Assembly: GCA_964405435.1 (NCBI GenBank)
Contig: CAYOOD010000022.1
Coordinates: forward strand, 1 to 64,000
Direction: 5' to 3'
Length of the DNA stretch: 64,000 nt
From: DVEG01 sp964405435
GTDB lineage: Bacteria > Cyanobacteriota > Cyanobacteriia > Cyanobacteriales > Oscillatoriaceae
Positions 36,904 to 45,809 of this stretch are shown here, piece after piece. A program made the position numbers and the translations under genes. The notes below the pieces were generated by a model. That model saw nothing but the letters and a program-made list of their open reading frames with translations. It did no database searches and was not told the DNA's origin. Position 1 is the first letter of the stretch. Every line of letters starts with the position of its first letter.

Positions 36904-37506
36904 ATGTTAAAGTTCCTCAAACAAGTAGGCGACTACACCAAAGAAGCGGTTCAAGCCGCAAAATATATCGGTCAGGGGCTGTCCGTTACCTTTGACCACA
37001 TGCGCCGCCGTCCGGTAACAGTCCACTATCCCTACGAAAAACTCATCCCCTCCGAACGCTTCCGGGGGCGGATTCACTTCGAGTTTGACAAGTGCATTGC
37101 CTGCGAAGTGTGCGTCCGGGTATGTCCCATCAACCTGCCCGTAGTGGACTGGGAATTTAACAAGGACAGCAAGAAGAAACAGCTCAGGCACTACAGCATA
37201 GACTTTGGGGTGTGCATCTTCTGCGGCAACTGCGTCGAATATTGCCCCACCAATTGCCTCTCGATGACAGAAGAATACGAACTCGCCGCGTATGACCGTC
37301 ACGAATTGAATTTCGATAACGTCGCCCTCGGTCGCTTGCCCTACAAAGTGACAATGGACCCGATGGTAACGCCCCTGCGAGAGTTCGCTTATTTGCCCAA
37401 AGGTGTCAGCGAGCCTCACGATTTGCCCCCGAACACGCAGCGCTCCGGTCAGCGTCCCGAGGAAATTCTCGAGCAAATGGAAAAGAACGGAGCTGCGAAA
37501 AGTTAG
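36904..37506 (+). CDS. ndhI: NAD(P)H-quinone oxidoreductase subunit I (NdhI)
   Basis: Predicted 200 aa with two [4Fe-4S] motifs: Cys64/67/70/74 (CIACEVCVRVCP) and Cys104/107/110/114 (CIFCGNCVEYCP). Starts LKFLKQVGDYTKEAVQAAKY as in other cyanobacterial NdhI. It carries electrons from ferredoxin towards plastoquinone in NDH-1. Lies 75 bases after ndhA and 90 before ndhG, same operon. Confidence 0.97.
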   Translation: MLKFLKQVGDYTKEAVQAAKYIGQGLSVTFDHMRRRPVTVHYPYEKLIPSERFRGRIHFEFDKCIACEVCVRVCPINLPVVDWEFNKDSKKKQLRHYSIDFGVCIFCGNCVEYCPTNCLSMTEEYELAAYDRHELNFDNVALGRLPYKVTMDPMVTPLREFAYLPKGVSEPHDLPPNTQRSGQRPEEILEQMEKNGAAKS

Positions 37507-37596
37507 TCTTTGCGCCTCGATCGCCACTGGCGCTCGCCGATCGCTTTTGTCCAAAAGACAAACCACATTCGGACATTCTTACAAAGGACATTCACC

Positions 37597-38214
37597 GTGA
37601 ATTTAGCCGAAGGCGTTCAAATAGTATCGTTTGGCTTGCTGGCTTTAATGACGATCGGAGCCGCTCTGGGAGTCGTGCTCTTCTCCAATATCGTCTACTC
37701 GGCCTTTTTGCTGGGAGGCGTCTTCATCAGTATTGCCGGCCTCTACCTGTTGTTGAATGCGGACTTTGTAGCCTCCGCTCAGGTGTTGATTTACGTCGGG
37801 GCGGTGAACGTCCTGATTCTCTTTGCCATCATGCTGGTGAACAAGCGCCAGGATTTTGCTCCCCTTCCCGGTGCCTCCCTCCGCAAGGGGGCAACAGCCC
37901 TGGTTTGTTTCGGCTTGTTTGCCCTATTGGGCACGATGGTTTTATCGACTCCCTGGTCTATTTCCGCTGCTGCTGCGGCTGGCGACAGCTCGATCGTGCG
38001 GATTGGAGAGCATTTCTTCACCGACTTTTTGCTGCCTTTCGAGCTGGCTTCTATCTTGCTGCTGATGGCAATGGTGGGAGCGATCGTGCTGGCGCGGCGG
38101 GAGTTCATGCCGGATGAGGGCACTGAACAGCTACCGCAGCCGCCAGCGCTGACGCTGCCCGAACGCCCGCGCGAATTGGTGGCAGCAAAAGAAAGCCCGA
38201 CTCCCAAGAGCTGA
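37597..38214 (+). CDS. ndhG: NAD(P)H-quinone oxidoreductase subunit 6 (NdhG)
   Basis: Predicted 205 aa starting at GTG 37597 (AAAGGA eight bases upstream); the frame is open upstream but the extension is not conserved. Five membrane segments, with LLLNADFVASAQVLIYVGAV (the ND6 signature helix) and ASILLLMAMVGAIVLARREF. Membrane-arm subunit of NDH-1. Confidence 0.95.
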   Translation: MNLAEGVQIVSFGLLALMTIGAALGVVLFSNIVYSAFLLGGVFISIAGLYLLLNADFVASAQVLIYVGAVNVLILFAIMLVNKRQDFAPLPGASLRKGATALVCFGLFALLGTMVLSTPWSISAAAAAGDSSIVRIGEHFFTDFLLPFELASILLLMAMVGAIVLARREFMPDEGTEQLPQPPALTLPERPRELVAAKESPTPKS

Positions 38215-38268
38215 ATGAGACGGCGCTTTCTGGGGCAGCAATTGTGACGTTTAGAGAGCCAGAAATTC

Positions 38269-38580
38269 ATGCAACTGCAACTTCAGTATTTTCTCTTATT
38301 GGCAGCAGCGCTTTTTTGCATTGGCATTTACGGCTTGATTACCAGCCGCAACGCCGTTCGCGTGTTGATGTCGATTGAGTTGCTGCTCAATGCGGTCAAT
38401 CTCAATTTGATGGGGTTTTCCAATTATCTAGACCCGCAAAATATCAAGGGTCAGGTGTTTACGATATTCGTGATTACGGTTGCCGCTGCTGAGGCTGCCG
38501 TGGGTCTGGCTATCGTGCTGGCGATCTATCGCAACCGCGATACGGTGGATATGGAGCAGTTTAACCTGCTGAAGTGGTAA
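38269..38580 (+). CDS. ndhE: NAD(P)H-quinone oxidoreductase subunit 4L (NdhE)
   Basis: Predicted 103 aa, family length. Three membrane segments with the proton-channel glutamates in RVLMSIELLLNAVNLNLMGF and TVAAAEAAVGLAIVLA. Last of the four ndh genes; 54 bases after ndhG. Confidence 0.97.
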   Translation: MQLQLQYFLLLAAALFCIGIYGLITSRNAVRVLMSIELLLNAVNLNLMGFSNYLDPQNIKGQVFTIFVITVAAAEAAVGLAIVLAIYRNRDTVDMEQFNLLKW

Positions 38581-38702
38581 AATTTTAGTGTTCCCAGGCG
38601 ATCGCCTGGGAACTCAGGAAAAAATACCTAAGAAAATTGGGCGGCGATTTCTCTAAAGTTTAAAATTTAACATTCAACAGATAAAATCTACAATCGCATA
38701 AC

Positions 38703-39623
38703 GTGGAGTTAAAGCAGGTTATTATTGCTCACAAGTCGGGAGATACTTTGAGCCGGCGATCGGCAGAAAAATGCGCTGCATCCCTGGAAAAACGAGGCTG
38801 TCGCGTGTTGATGGGGCCGAGCGGCCCGAAGGACAATCCCTACCCGGTTTTTCTAGCGTCAGCAACGCAGCCGATCGATATGGCTCTCGTCTTGGGAGGA
38901 GATGGCACGGCTCTGGCAGCGGCGAGGCAGCTTTCTAGCGATGGCATTCCGATTTTGGCGGTGAATGTGGGGGGCCATCTGGGGTTTTTGACGGAACCCG
39001 CTGAGTTATTTCAAGAGAACGAGCAGGTTTGGGACCGGCTGCAGGAGGACCGCTATGCGATTCAGCGGCGGATGATGCTGCAGGCGACGGTGTTTGATGG
39101 GGGTCGCGAGAATCTCGAACCAGCGAGCGATCGCTACTTAGCACTGAATGAGATGTGTGTCAAGCCGGCTTCTGTGGATCGGATGCCGACTTCGATTCTG
39201 GAAATGGAAGTAGACGGCGAGGTGGTGGATCAGTATCAGGGAGACGGGCTGATTGTGGCGACTCCGACCGGTTCTACTTGCTATACGGCATCCGCTAATG
39301 GTCCGATCGTCCACGACGGGATGCAGGCGATCGCCGTGACTCCCATTTGTCCCCTCAGTCTTTCCAGCCGCCCGATCCTGTTGCCGGCAGGCTCCGTCGT
39401 CAGCATTTGGCCCCTCGCCGATCGCGACCTCAGCACCAAGTTGTGGATGGATGGCGTCCTCGCTACCTCAATTTGGCCCGGGCAGCGGGTAGACGTGCAG
39501 ATGGCAGACTGTCAGGCGAAATTTATTATCTTGCGGGAAAATTACTCCTATTACCAAATCCTGCGGGATAAACTCCAGTGGGCGGGCGCGAGAATTCGCT
39601 ACAGCAACGAACACCGCAATTAA
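38703..39623 (+). CDS. nadK: NAD kinase
   Basis: Predicted 306 aa with a GTG start. Diagnostic ALVLGGDGTALAAARQL, NVGGHLGFLTEP, the substrate region LNEMCVKP and GDGLIVATPTGSTCYTASANG. It phosphorylates NAD to NADP using ATP (or polyphosphate). It follows ndhE by about 120 bases in the same direction, so NADP supply sits beside the NDH-1 genes. The start has no clear ribosome site. Confidence 0.95.
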   Translation: MELKQVIIAHKSGDTLSRRSAEKCAASLEKRGCRVLMGPSGPKDNPYPVFLASATQPIDMALVLGGDGTALAAARQLSSDGIPILAVNVGGHLGFLTEPAELFQENEQVWDRLQEDRYAIQRRMMLQATVFDGGRENLEPASDRYLALNEMCVKPASVDRMPTSILEMEVDGEVVDQYQGDGLIVATPTGSTCYTASANGPIVHDGMQAIAVTPICPLSLSSRPILLPAGSVVSIWPLADRDLSTKLWMDGVLATSIWPGQRVDVQMADCQAKFIILRENYSYYQILRDKLQWAGARIRYSNEHRN

Positions 39624-39633
39624 TTGGAAGAGT

Positions 39634-39667
39634 GGGGGAGGGGGAGAGCGGGGGAGGGGGAGGGTAG
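39634..39667 (+). other. G-rich tract, possible G-quadruplex
   Basis: At least four runs of five G separated by one to four bases (GGGGGAGGGGGAGAGCGGGG in part), just after the nadK stop codon. Such a tract could form an intramolecular quadruplex in DNA or in the nadK 3' RNA. Confidence 0.5.
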
Positions 39668-39694
39668 GTTCCCCAATAAAATTTAATAAAAGAA

Positions 39695-39725
39695 GAGGGG
39701 AGGCTACAGCATCCCCTCCTCTTTT
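39695..39725. terminator. two-way terminator between nadK and amidase gene
   Basis: GAGGGGA (39695-39701) pairs with TCCCCTC (39712-39718). CTCTTTTC follows on the plus strand and TTCTTTTATT on the minus strand, so it could end both convergent transcripts. Confidence 0.7.
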
Positions 39726-39738
39726 CAGGATTCAGGCA

Positions 39739-40803
39739 TCACTTTTTAGTCGGTACAGCACCGAGGCGAACGGTGCGATCGGAGCTTTGATATTTAAAAG
39801 GAATGTCTAACTCCTTGCAGAAATCAGCCACTAAAACATAGGTGACTTTATCAAGAATGATGCCTTGCATGAAGGGGCGATCTGGACGGCTGGCGTCGCT
39901 GATGGTTTGTCCTTTGGCGTCCTCGGGACGGTTCATGTAAATATCGATAACCCGGTATCCCAAGATGAGCGGAGAATCAGCGAGATACTTGGGTTGAAAT
40001 TTATCCGTCAGCAAGTTAATGTAGCCGAGTTCGCTATTCACGCTCAGCGGAATCCCATAAGCAGACGTCAGTTTGGAAAGCTGAACGTAGCAGCGATTGT
40101 CAGACATGACGTAGCCGGTAGCGATAGCCTGAGAATCGAGATAAACTTTGCATTCATTCGGTTGAGCGGGAGAGCCGCTCTTGATGCTGACCTCGGGAAC
40201 GTCCATTTTGCTGAGATATTTTTTGATTTTATCTCGCAAGATAAAACCACCTTCCCCCTGGCGATCGCTCGGCTTGAGCTGCCACAAATCCCAGCGCTCG
40301 ACAAATCCAGCCGGCCATCCGTCAAACCAAGAATCGGGACCGTAGTTTTCGTGAGGCATCCCCAAGGCACGAGCTTTGGCGACATAGCGCTCGGCTTGCG
40401 GGGTGGAAGTGGGATAATTCCACTCGGAGACTTGCTTGACTTTTTCCAAGGGAAAATCTCGATTCGCTGCCGCTTCCGCGTGAGTCATTACGCGGAAAAT
40501 CGTGATGTCGTCTGGCTTCCAGCCCAATTGAAAGGCGAGTTGCGCGACTTCCTTGCACATATTTTCAATTTGAATGGATGTGGGAGGATAGTCATCCCAA
40601 CCCCCTTCGCCCATACAGGCGATCGCGATCGCGACGGACTCTTCATTGCGTCCGGCAGTGTGAGCCTTGAGGGGCTGATCGTAGCCAGTCAGGCGCTTGA
40701 CACTGCCATTTCCCAGGATGACTGTATGATAGTGTCCGGGTTCTGCCCAGTCATAAGGGGTGGCAGTCCAGTGCAGGTAAATTTTTTTGATATTTTGAGC
40801 CAT
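39739..40803 (-). CDS. N-acetylmuramoyl-L-alanine amidase (Amidase_2 type) with C-terminal repeats
   Basis: Predicted 354 aa. The N-terminal amidase_2/PGRP-like domain has zinc-ligand candidates His11 (YLHWTATPYDW) and His108 (MTHAEAAANRDFP), with His48 in KAHTAGRN and aromatic substrate residues. The C-terminal half (about 215-350) has two segments like the copper-amine-oxidase N-terminal domain (KVYLDSQAIATGYVMSDNRC, VTYVLVADFCKELDIPF), often used for wall binding. There is no signal peptide, as in phage endolysins or phage-tail-derived systems. Either a lysin or a cytoplasmic wall-recycling enzyme. Genetic isolation gives no further clue. Confidence 0.78.
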   Translation of the reverse strand: MAQNIKKIYLHWTATPYDWAEPGHYHTVILGNGSVKRLTGYDQPLKAHTAGRNEESVAIAIACMGEGGWDDYPPTSIQIENMCKEVAQLAFQLGWKPDDITIFRVMTHAEAAANRDFPLEKVKQVSEWNYPTSTPQAERYVAKARALGMPHENYGPDSWFDGWPAGFVERWDLWQLKPSDRQGEGGFILRDKIKKYLSKMDVPEVSIKSGSPAQPNECKVYLDSQAIATGYVMSDNRCYVQLSKLTSAYGIPLSVNSELGYINLLTDKFQPKYLADSPLILGYRVIDIYMNRPEDAKGQTISDASRPDRPFMQGIILDKVTYVLVADFCKELDIPFKYQSSDRTVRLGAVPTKK

Positions 40804-41892
40804 TTGAGAGGTTGCCTTGGGTGGAGGGAAAGCGAAAACTCGGGCGGGCTAATTTGTCTGACGGTTGTGGAGATCGACCGTCAGAATGCACTCACTTTCA
40901 GGTGCCCTCTATGTTTTTCTATACGCCTGATTTTTCGGTTCATCCGCAAGGCAGCGCGAGGGAGATTGGCGGAGAGTTTTGTCGCTCGGTTATAGAGTGA
41001 CAAAAATGGCAAATTTTCAGAAAAAAATATCGCGGCTGTCGAGAAAGGGGCTAGGAAGTAAGAAGCAGGGGGATTTGGCGCGATCGCAAATCGCTGTTGT
41101 TGCGGCTCGGCAGGCAAAACCTGCTGCCCTTCGCGCGCCTTGATTCGGATGAGGGGAGTTGACGCGATCGCGCTCTTCTGAAAAAAGAAATCGGATTTTT
41201 CTGAGAAATCGTACAGCCCAGAGAACGGGTGCTTTGCTAAGATTCAAATATTCTCAGGTTTCCAAACCCGCCACCTTCTCCCCACTTCTGGAAGAACGAG
41301 CTGGCAGGGGCTATTCTTGAATCAGTTGAGGAGAGGAAAAGAGAATGGGGAATAGTTGAGCCCTGAATTGTCAAAGAGTCGCTTTCAGGCGATCGCCTGA
41401 AACGCGCGCGCAGCACTCTACCTGGAGCTAGCTTCAGGGGCAAAACATTACTCCCTTGTCAGGGTCGGATGCCGGTTTGAGGTAAAAGTCGAAATTGGGG
41501 GAGTAGGGAATGAAAGCATCGGGTGGGTTGAGGGTTTTCGCGGCAGGCGCTTGACGACGAGCGGTTGCGGGGAGCGGGCAATCCCGATCTTCAGCCCGGT
41601 CAGTGTCCCCAAATCCGCTCCTTTCCAGGGGTTTGAGGATTTCGTCGCGATTCGCCGTCCCCTGGCACAGCGCTGAACACTGCCCCGGAGAGAGGGGGAC
41701 AGGGGAAGCAGGCGCGATCGCCTGAGAGCGCGGCTCGGCTTGCCGGAGACGATCTTCTCGCGCTCCGATACAATGACAAAGATGTCCTGCCCGACAACCC
41801 AAACTACCCTCACCACTCGCTTCCTCTAACACTAGGATTCGAGCTATTTCGTGCCATAATCAACCAAAAACAGCTAGGGGCGTTCCGCTATT
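40804..41892. other. long intergenic region, doubtful ORFs only
   Basis: About 1,090 bases upstream of the divergent amidase and kinase genes. Three overlapping minus-strand frames between 41434 and 41832 are open. The one ending DAFIPYSPNFDFYLKPASDP looks most protein-like but resembles nothing known. No RNA or repeat family recognised. Confidence 0.4.
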
Positions 41893-44295
41893 ATGATCGG
41901 TCAACTTTTGGATAGACGTTATCGCATCACTGAAGTCTTAGGCTCAGCCGAATTTGGACAACTCTATCTGGCCAAAGATACCCGCCGTCCCGGTCACCCC
42001 GAATGTTTTGTCAAACACCTGCGACCTGCGACTAACGATCCTAAAGTTCTGGAAAATACCCGCCGCCTCTTCGACAAAGAAGCGGAAATGCTGGAAAAAT
42101 TGGGGCAGCACGACCAGATTCCGCAGCTTTTCGCTTATTTTGAGGAAAATCACGAATTTTACTTAGTTGAAGAGTTCGTTCCCGGTCATTCCTTAGCCAG
42201 CGAGATTTTGCCCGGGAAACCCCTGTCCGAAACCCAAGTCACCAACCTGTTGAAGGAAGTGCTGGAGATATTGGTCTTCGTACACGGGCACGGGGTGATC
42301 CACCGGGACATCAAACCCAGCAATTTGATCCGACGCCACCCAGACGGCAAGTTGGTGCTGATCGACTTTGGGGCAGTCAAGGAGATCGGCAGCCAAATGG
42401 CCCAAGGGCCAATGCCCCCGACAGTGCGGGTCGGCACCCTGGAATACATGCCGATCGAACAATTCCAATACAACCCCCAATACAACAGCGATCTTTATGC
42501 GTTGGGCACGATCGCCATCCAAGCCCTGACGGGTTTGCCGGTTTACGACTTGCCCAAGCTCCGAGATGCCAAAAATCCGACCAAGGGGGAAATCTTCTGG
42601 CGGCATTTGGCAGTGGTGACGCCGGAGCTGGCAGATATTTTAGACAAGATGGTGCGCCACGACTACAAAACGCGCTACCAGAGCGCCGGTGAAGTCATCG
42701 CCGACTTGATCAAAAGCGGCGATCGCTCCGGGATTCGCCTGCCCAAGCTGACGATCTATCGCGAAGAAGTCGAACGGCGCGTCACGCATCGCGGCGAAAT
42801 CTCCGTCGTCGGGCGCGGCATCTTAGACGCGCTGCGCACTAGCCTGGAATTGCAGGCAGAAGAAGCTGTTGCGATCGAAGAAGAGGTTTTAAAACCCTAC
42901 GAAGAATACAAGCAAAAGGTACAGCACTACGAACGGGCGCTCGCGGAAGCCTTGAACGAAGAAAATCCCCTGTCTCAGGAGACGCGGGACGAACTCAAAC
43001 GCTTGCAGCAAATTTTAGGGCTCAAAGACGAAGAAGTCGCGAAGATTGAAGAGAAGGTTTCCTCCAATGCCATACTGTTGAAGCTTCCCAATCCCGTGCC
43101 GCAGGCAGTTGCCAAGCAGTGGAGCCGATATCTGCCAGAACTCTCGCAAATTCTCAGCCAAATTAAGAGCGCCAACCTCGGAATCGGCATTGCTGCCGGG
43201 ATCGGCGCGATCGCCTTGATTTACGGCATTTTTCAATTGCCGGGTATGCTGGTGCGCCGCCAGCAACAATCGCAACAGATCGCCGCGATCGCCGCTTTTT
43301 ATAAAGATCGCAACTACGAGGAGTGCCTCCAGCAAGCAGCAAAAATCCCCAACAATTCCAGCCCATCCGACGAAGTTCAAAACCTTCTCAAACAGTGCGA
43401 GGCGGGCATTAACTGGAAAAACATCGAAGTCAAAACCCTAACCGGGCATTCTGACGCCGTTGGAATTGTTGCATTCAGCCCCGACGGCAAAACACTCGCG
43501 TCCGGCAGCAAGGACAAAACGGTCAAGTTTTGGGATGTCGCAGAGAGAAAAGTCCTCCGCAGCTTCGATGGAGATGGCGGGGTGGTTTGGGCGCTGGCTT
43601 TCAGCCCCGACAGCAGGCGATTCGCAACCGGCAGTTTATTTGGGAGAATCATGCTGTGGAATCCCGCGACTGGGGAATTAATGCAAACCCTCGACTACGA
43701 GGCTGCCGTTTGGTCTGTTGCTTTCAGCCCCAGCGGGCGGACGATCGCCAGCGCCTATGAGGACAAAAATATCAGGATTTGGAATGTAGAGACTGGCAGG
43801 CGGGTGCAGCGGCTTTCCGAGCATTCAGACTACGTTTATTCGGTCGCGATTAGCGGTGACGGAAAAACGCTCGTCAGCAGCAGCAAAGACGGGACGGTAA
43901 AGATTTGGGATGTGGGGACGGGGACGCTTATTAACACTCTCGATGGGCATTCCTCAGAGGTGCGATCGGTGGCTATCAGCCCCGACGGCAAGACAGTTGT
44001 GAGCGGTGCCTACGACAAAACGGTTAAGATTTGGAATGCAGAGACTGGCGAACTAATCCGCACTTTGGAAGGACATGCGGGCGAGATCGTCTCGGTTGCA
44101 ATCAGCCCGGATGGCAAGGCGATCGCTTCGGGCAGCAGGGACGGAACCGTCAAGCTTTGGAATCTCAGTACTGGAGAACTCATTAATACCTTATCCGGGC
44201 ATTCGGATGAGGTTTATACGGTAGCGTTCAGCCCCAATGGAAAGATCCTAGCCAGTGCCGGCAAGGACAATACGATTAAACTCTGGCGGCGATAG
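41893..44295 (+). CDS. serine/threonine protein kinase with seven WD40 repeats
   Basis: Predicted 800 aa. Kinase domain (about 10-275): ATP-anchoring Lys41 (CFVKHLRP), catalytic loop HRDIKPSN (His137-Asp139), metal loop DFG (Asp158). The glycine loop is degenerate (LGSAEFGQLYLAK, middle Gly is Ala). A coiled-coil linker, one membrane segment (about 430-452, IGIAAGIGAIALIYGIFQL), then seven WD40 units (about 515-800), each ending in a W-D/N dipeptide such as TVKFWDV or TIKLWRR, enough for one closed propeller. The orientation suggests a cytoplasmic kinase and an extracytoplasmic propeller. Targets unknown. Confidence 0.93.
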   Translation: MIGQLLDRRYRITEVLGSAEFGQLYLAKDTRRPGHPECFVKHLRPATNDPKVLENTRRLFDKEAEMLEKLGQHDQIPQLFAYFEENHEFYLVEEFVPGHSLASEILPGKPLSETQVTNLLKEVLEILVFVHGHGVIHRDIKPSNLIRRHPDGKLVLIDFGAVKEIGSQMAQGPMPPTVRVGTLEYMPIEQFQYNPQYNSDLYALGTIAIQALTGLPVYDLPKLRDAKNPTKGEIFWRHLAVVTPELADILDKMVRHDYKTRYQSAGEVIADLIKSGDRSGIRLPKLTIYREEVERRVTHRGEISVVGRGILDALRTSLELQAEEAVAIEEEVLKPYEEYKQKVQHYERALAEALNEENPLSQETRDELKRLQQILGLKDEEVAKIEEKVSSNAILLKLPNPVPQAVAKQWSRYLPELSQILSQIKSANLGIGIAAGIGAIALIYGIFQLPGMLVRRQQQSQQIAAIAAFYKDRNYEECLQQAAKIPNNSSPSDEVQNLLKQCEAGINWKNIEVKTLTGHSDAVGIVAFSPDGKTLASGSKDKTVKFWDVAERKVLRSFDGDGGVVWALAFSPDSRRFATGSLFGRIMLWNPATGELMQTLDYEAAVWSVAFSPSGRTIASAYEDKNIRIWNVETGRRVQRLSEHSDYVYSVAISGDGKTLVSSSKDGTVKIWDVGTGTLINTLDGHSSEVRSVAISPDGKTVVSGAYDKTVKIWNAETGELIRTLEGHAGEIVSVAISPDGKAIASGSRDGTVKLWNLSTGELINTLSGHSDEVYTVAFSPNGKILASAGKDNTIKLWRR

Positions 44296-44365
44296 GGTTG
44301 TTGCGATTCGGCTGTATTCCCCATCCTCAAGGGTGGGGCACCGCCGTTTTGATACAATAGCCTAT

Positions 44366-45694
44366 ATGCTATCTCAAAATCCTCACGCACTTTCTGCTAT
44401 CCGCTTCCTGCAACGCCAAGCAGCCTCTCTGCTCCTCTATCAATCCGTTCTCGCTGATTCAGTTGGAGAAGCTTTTCTCAAGCTATTGCAAGTTCTCGGC
44501 GATCGCAATAGTGCGGATACCGATTGCTTGCACGCTTACGGCATCTGGTTCCGAAATTTAGCGGCTAAACATCAAAGCTGGCAAGATTTTCTCATCCTTC
44601 GCCTGCTCAAAGACGACAACCCCTTTACCCAACAAGCGCAGCGGGCGGAATTCTCGACTTTGCCGCCCTCGCTCGTGGCGGCGGTTCGCCACGATTTACT
44701 AGCCCTGCAAAGGCTGTACCAGTGTACGGGCGAACAGCTCAGTCTTTGGGTGCAATCGGTATCGGGATTGCCTGAAGCCCTGCCAGTTTGGGAAGAAGAA
44801 AGAGAACCTGTAGGAAACCAGCACCAACAATCTATCCGAGCCGAGTTGCTAGCGCAAAAAAACTGGGCTGACAGCTTGGAGGCGCTAGCAGGCTATTACC
44901 GACAGCACGGCACCGGATTATTTGCAGAATCTAAAGCTATGCGCTGGAGTGTCGGGCAATTAGTCAGCATCCCGCACCCCGATCCGGTGCGGTTGAGCGA
45001 GTTAGTCGGTTACGAGTTTCAGCGCGATGCCCTGCTGAAAAATACAGAATTTCTCCTAGCCGGGTTGCCGGCGCTGCACGTTCTGCTCTACGGCAGTCGC
45101 GGTTCGGGCAAGTCTTCTTTGGTGAAGGCGCTTTTAAATGAGTACGGTTCGCGCAACCTGCGCCTGATAGAAGTCTCTAAATCTGACTTGAAAGATTTGC
45201 CAAGTATTGCCGAACAGTTGCGCGGCGTTCCTCAGAAATTTATTATTTTTGTGGATGACCTTTCTTTTGAGGAAGATGACGACGCTTTTAAGGCGCTGAA
45301 GGTGATTTTAGAAGGAAATGTCACGGCGCGACCTGAAAATGTGGTCGTTTATGCAACATCAAACCGCAGGCACTTGATTCGCGAGTTTTTTGACGATCGC
45401 CCCCGTCCGAGCGCAGCAGAAGAAGTCCACGCCTGGGATACGGTTCAGGAGAAACTTTCGTTCAGCGATCGCTTTGGGTTGACGTTAACCTTTGAGCCGG
45501 CGAATCAAGAAACTTTCCTGGCGATCGTCCGGCACTTAGCCGCACGCGCCGATATTCCCCTGACTTGGGAAGAAATACAGCCGCGCGCTCTCCAGTGGGC
45601 GACGCGCCACAACGGGCGTTCTGGGCGCACGGCAAGGCAATTTGTGGATTATCTCCGAGCCGAATTGGCGATCGCGAGGGGGAGTGTGGAGTGA
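44366..45694 (+). CDS. DUF815 family AAA+ ATPase
   Basis: Predicted 442 aa starting MLSQNPHALSAIRFLQRQA. A helical N-terminal half (to about 200) precedes the P-loop domain: Walker A YGSRGSGKSS (about residue 240), Walker B KFIIFVDDLSFEEDDD, sensor region VVVYATSNRRHLI, and EKLSFSDRFGLTLTF. This is the conserved DUF815 family of unknown role. The ATG at 44366 is chosen; the frame is open upstream through the intergenic region. Starts 70 bases after the WD40 kinase. Its last codons and stop lie inside an inverted repeat. Confidence 0.88.
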   Translation: MLSQNPHALSAIRFLQRQAASLLLYQSVLADSVGEAFLKLLQVLGDRNSADTDCLHAYGIWFRNLAAKHQSWQDFLILRLLKDDNPFTQQAQRAEFSTLPPSLVAAVRHDLLALQRLYQCTGEQLSLWVQSVSGLPEALPVWEEEREPVGNQHQQSIRAELLAQKNWADSLEALAGYYRQHGTGLFAESKAMRWSVGQLVSIPHPDPVRLSELVGYEFQRDALLKNTEFLLAGLPALHVLLYGSRGSGKSSLVKALLNEYGSRNLRLIEVSKSDLKDLPSIAEQLRGVPQKFIIFVDDLSFEEDDDAFKALKVILEGNVTARPENVVVYATSNRRHLIREFFDDRPRPSAAEEVHAWDTVQEKLSFSDRFGLTLTFEPANQETFLAIVRHLAARADIPLTWEEIQPRALQWATRHNGRSGRTARQFVDYLRAELAIARGSVE

Positions 45695-45809
45695 GGAGTG
45701 TGGAGTTTTGAGGAATGAGTTTTGAGTTAGAAAAAAGTGATAAACTAAAAGCAAGCACTTAAATTCTTTAAGACTCAACACTTAACACTCCACACTCCAC
45801 ACTCCCTCA
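45676..45809. repeat. imperfect long inverted repeat joining two convergent gene ends
   Basis: Left arm GAGGGGGAGTGTGGAGTGAG and following bases (45676-45713); right arm 45772-45809 is its imperfect reverse complement (CACTCCACACTCCCTCA). Each arm is made of GTGGAGT-type heptamers. The stop codons of both genes (45692-45694 and 45807-45809) lie in the arms. It probably acts as a shared terminator. Confidence 0.75.

Noticed and set aside
41434..41832. ORFs in three overlapping minus-strand frames
   Set aside because: No frame has family similarity, and the GC-rich composition keeps frames open; left as an intergenic note.
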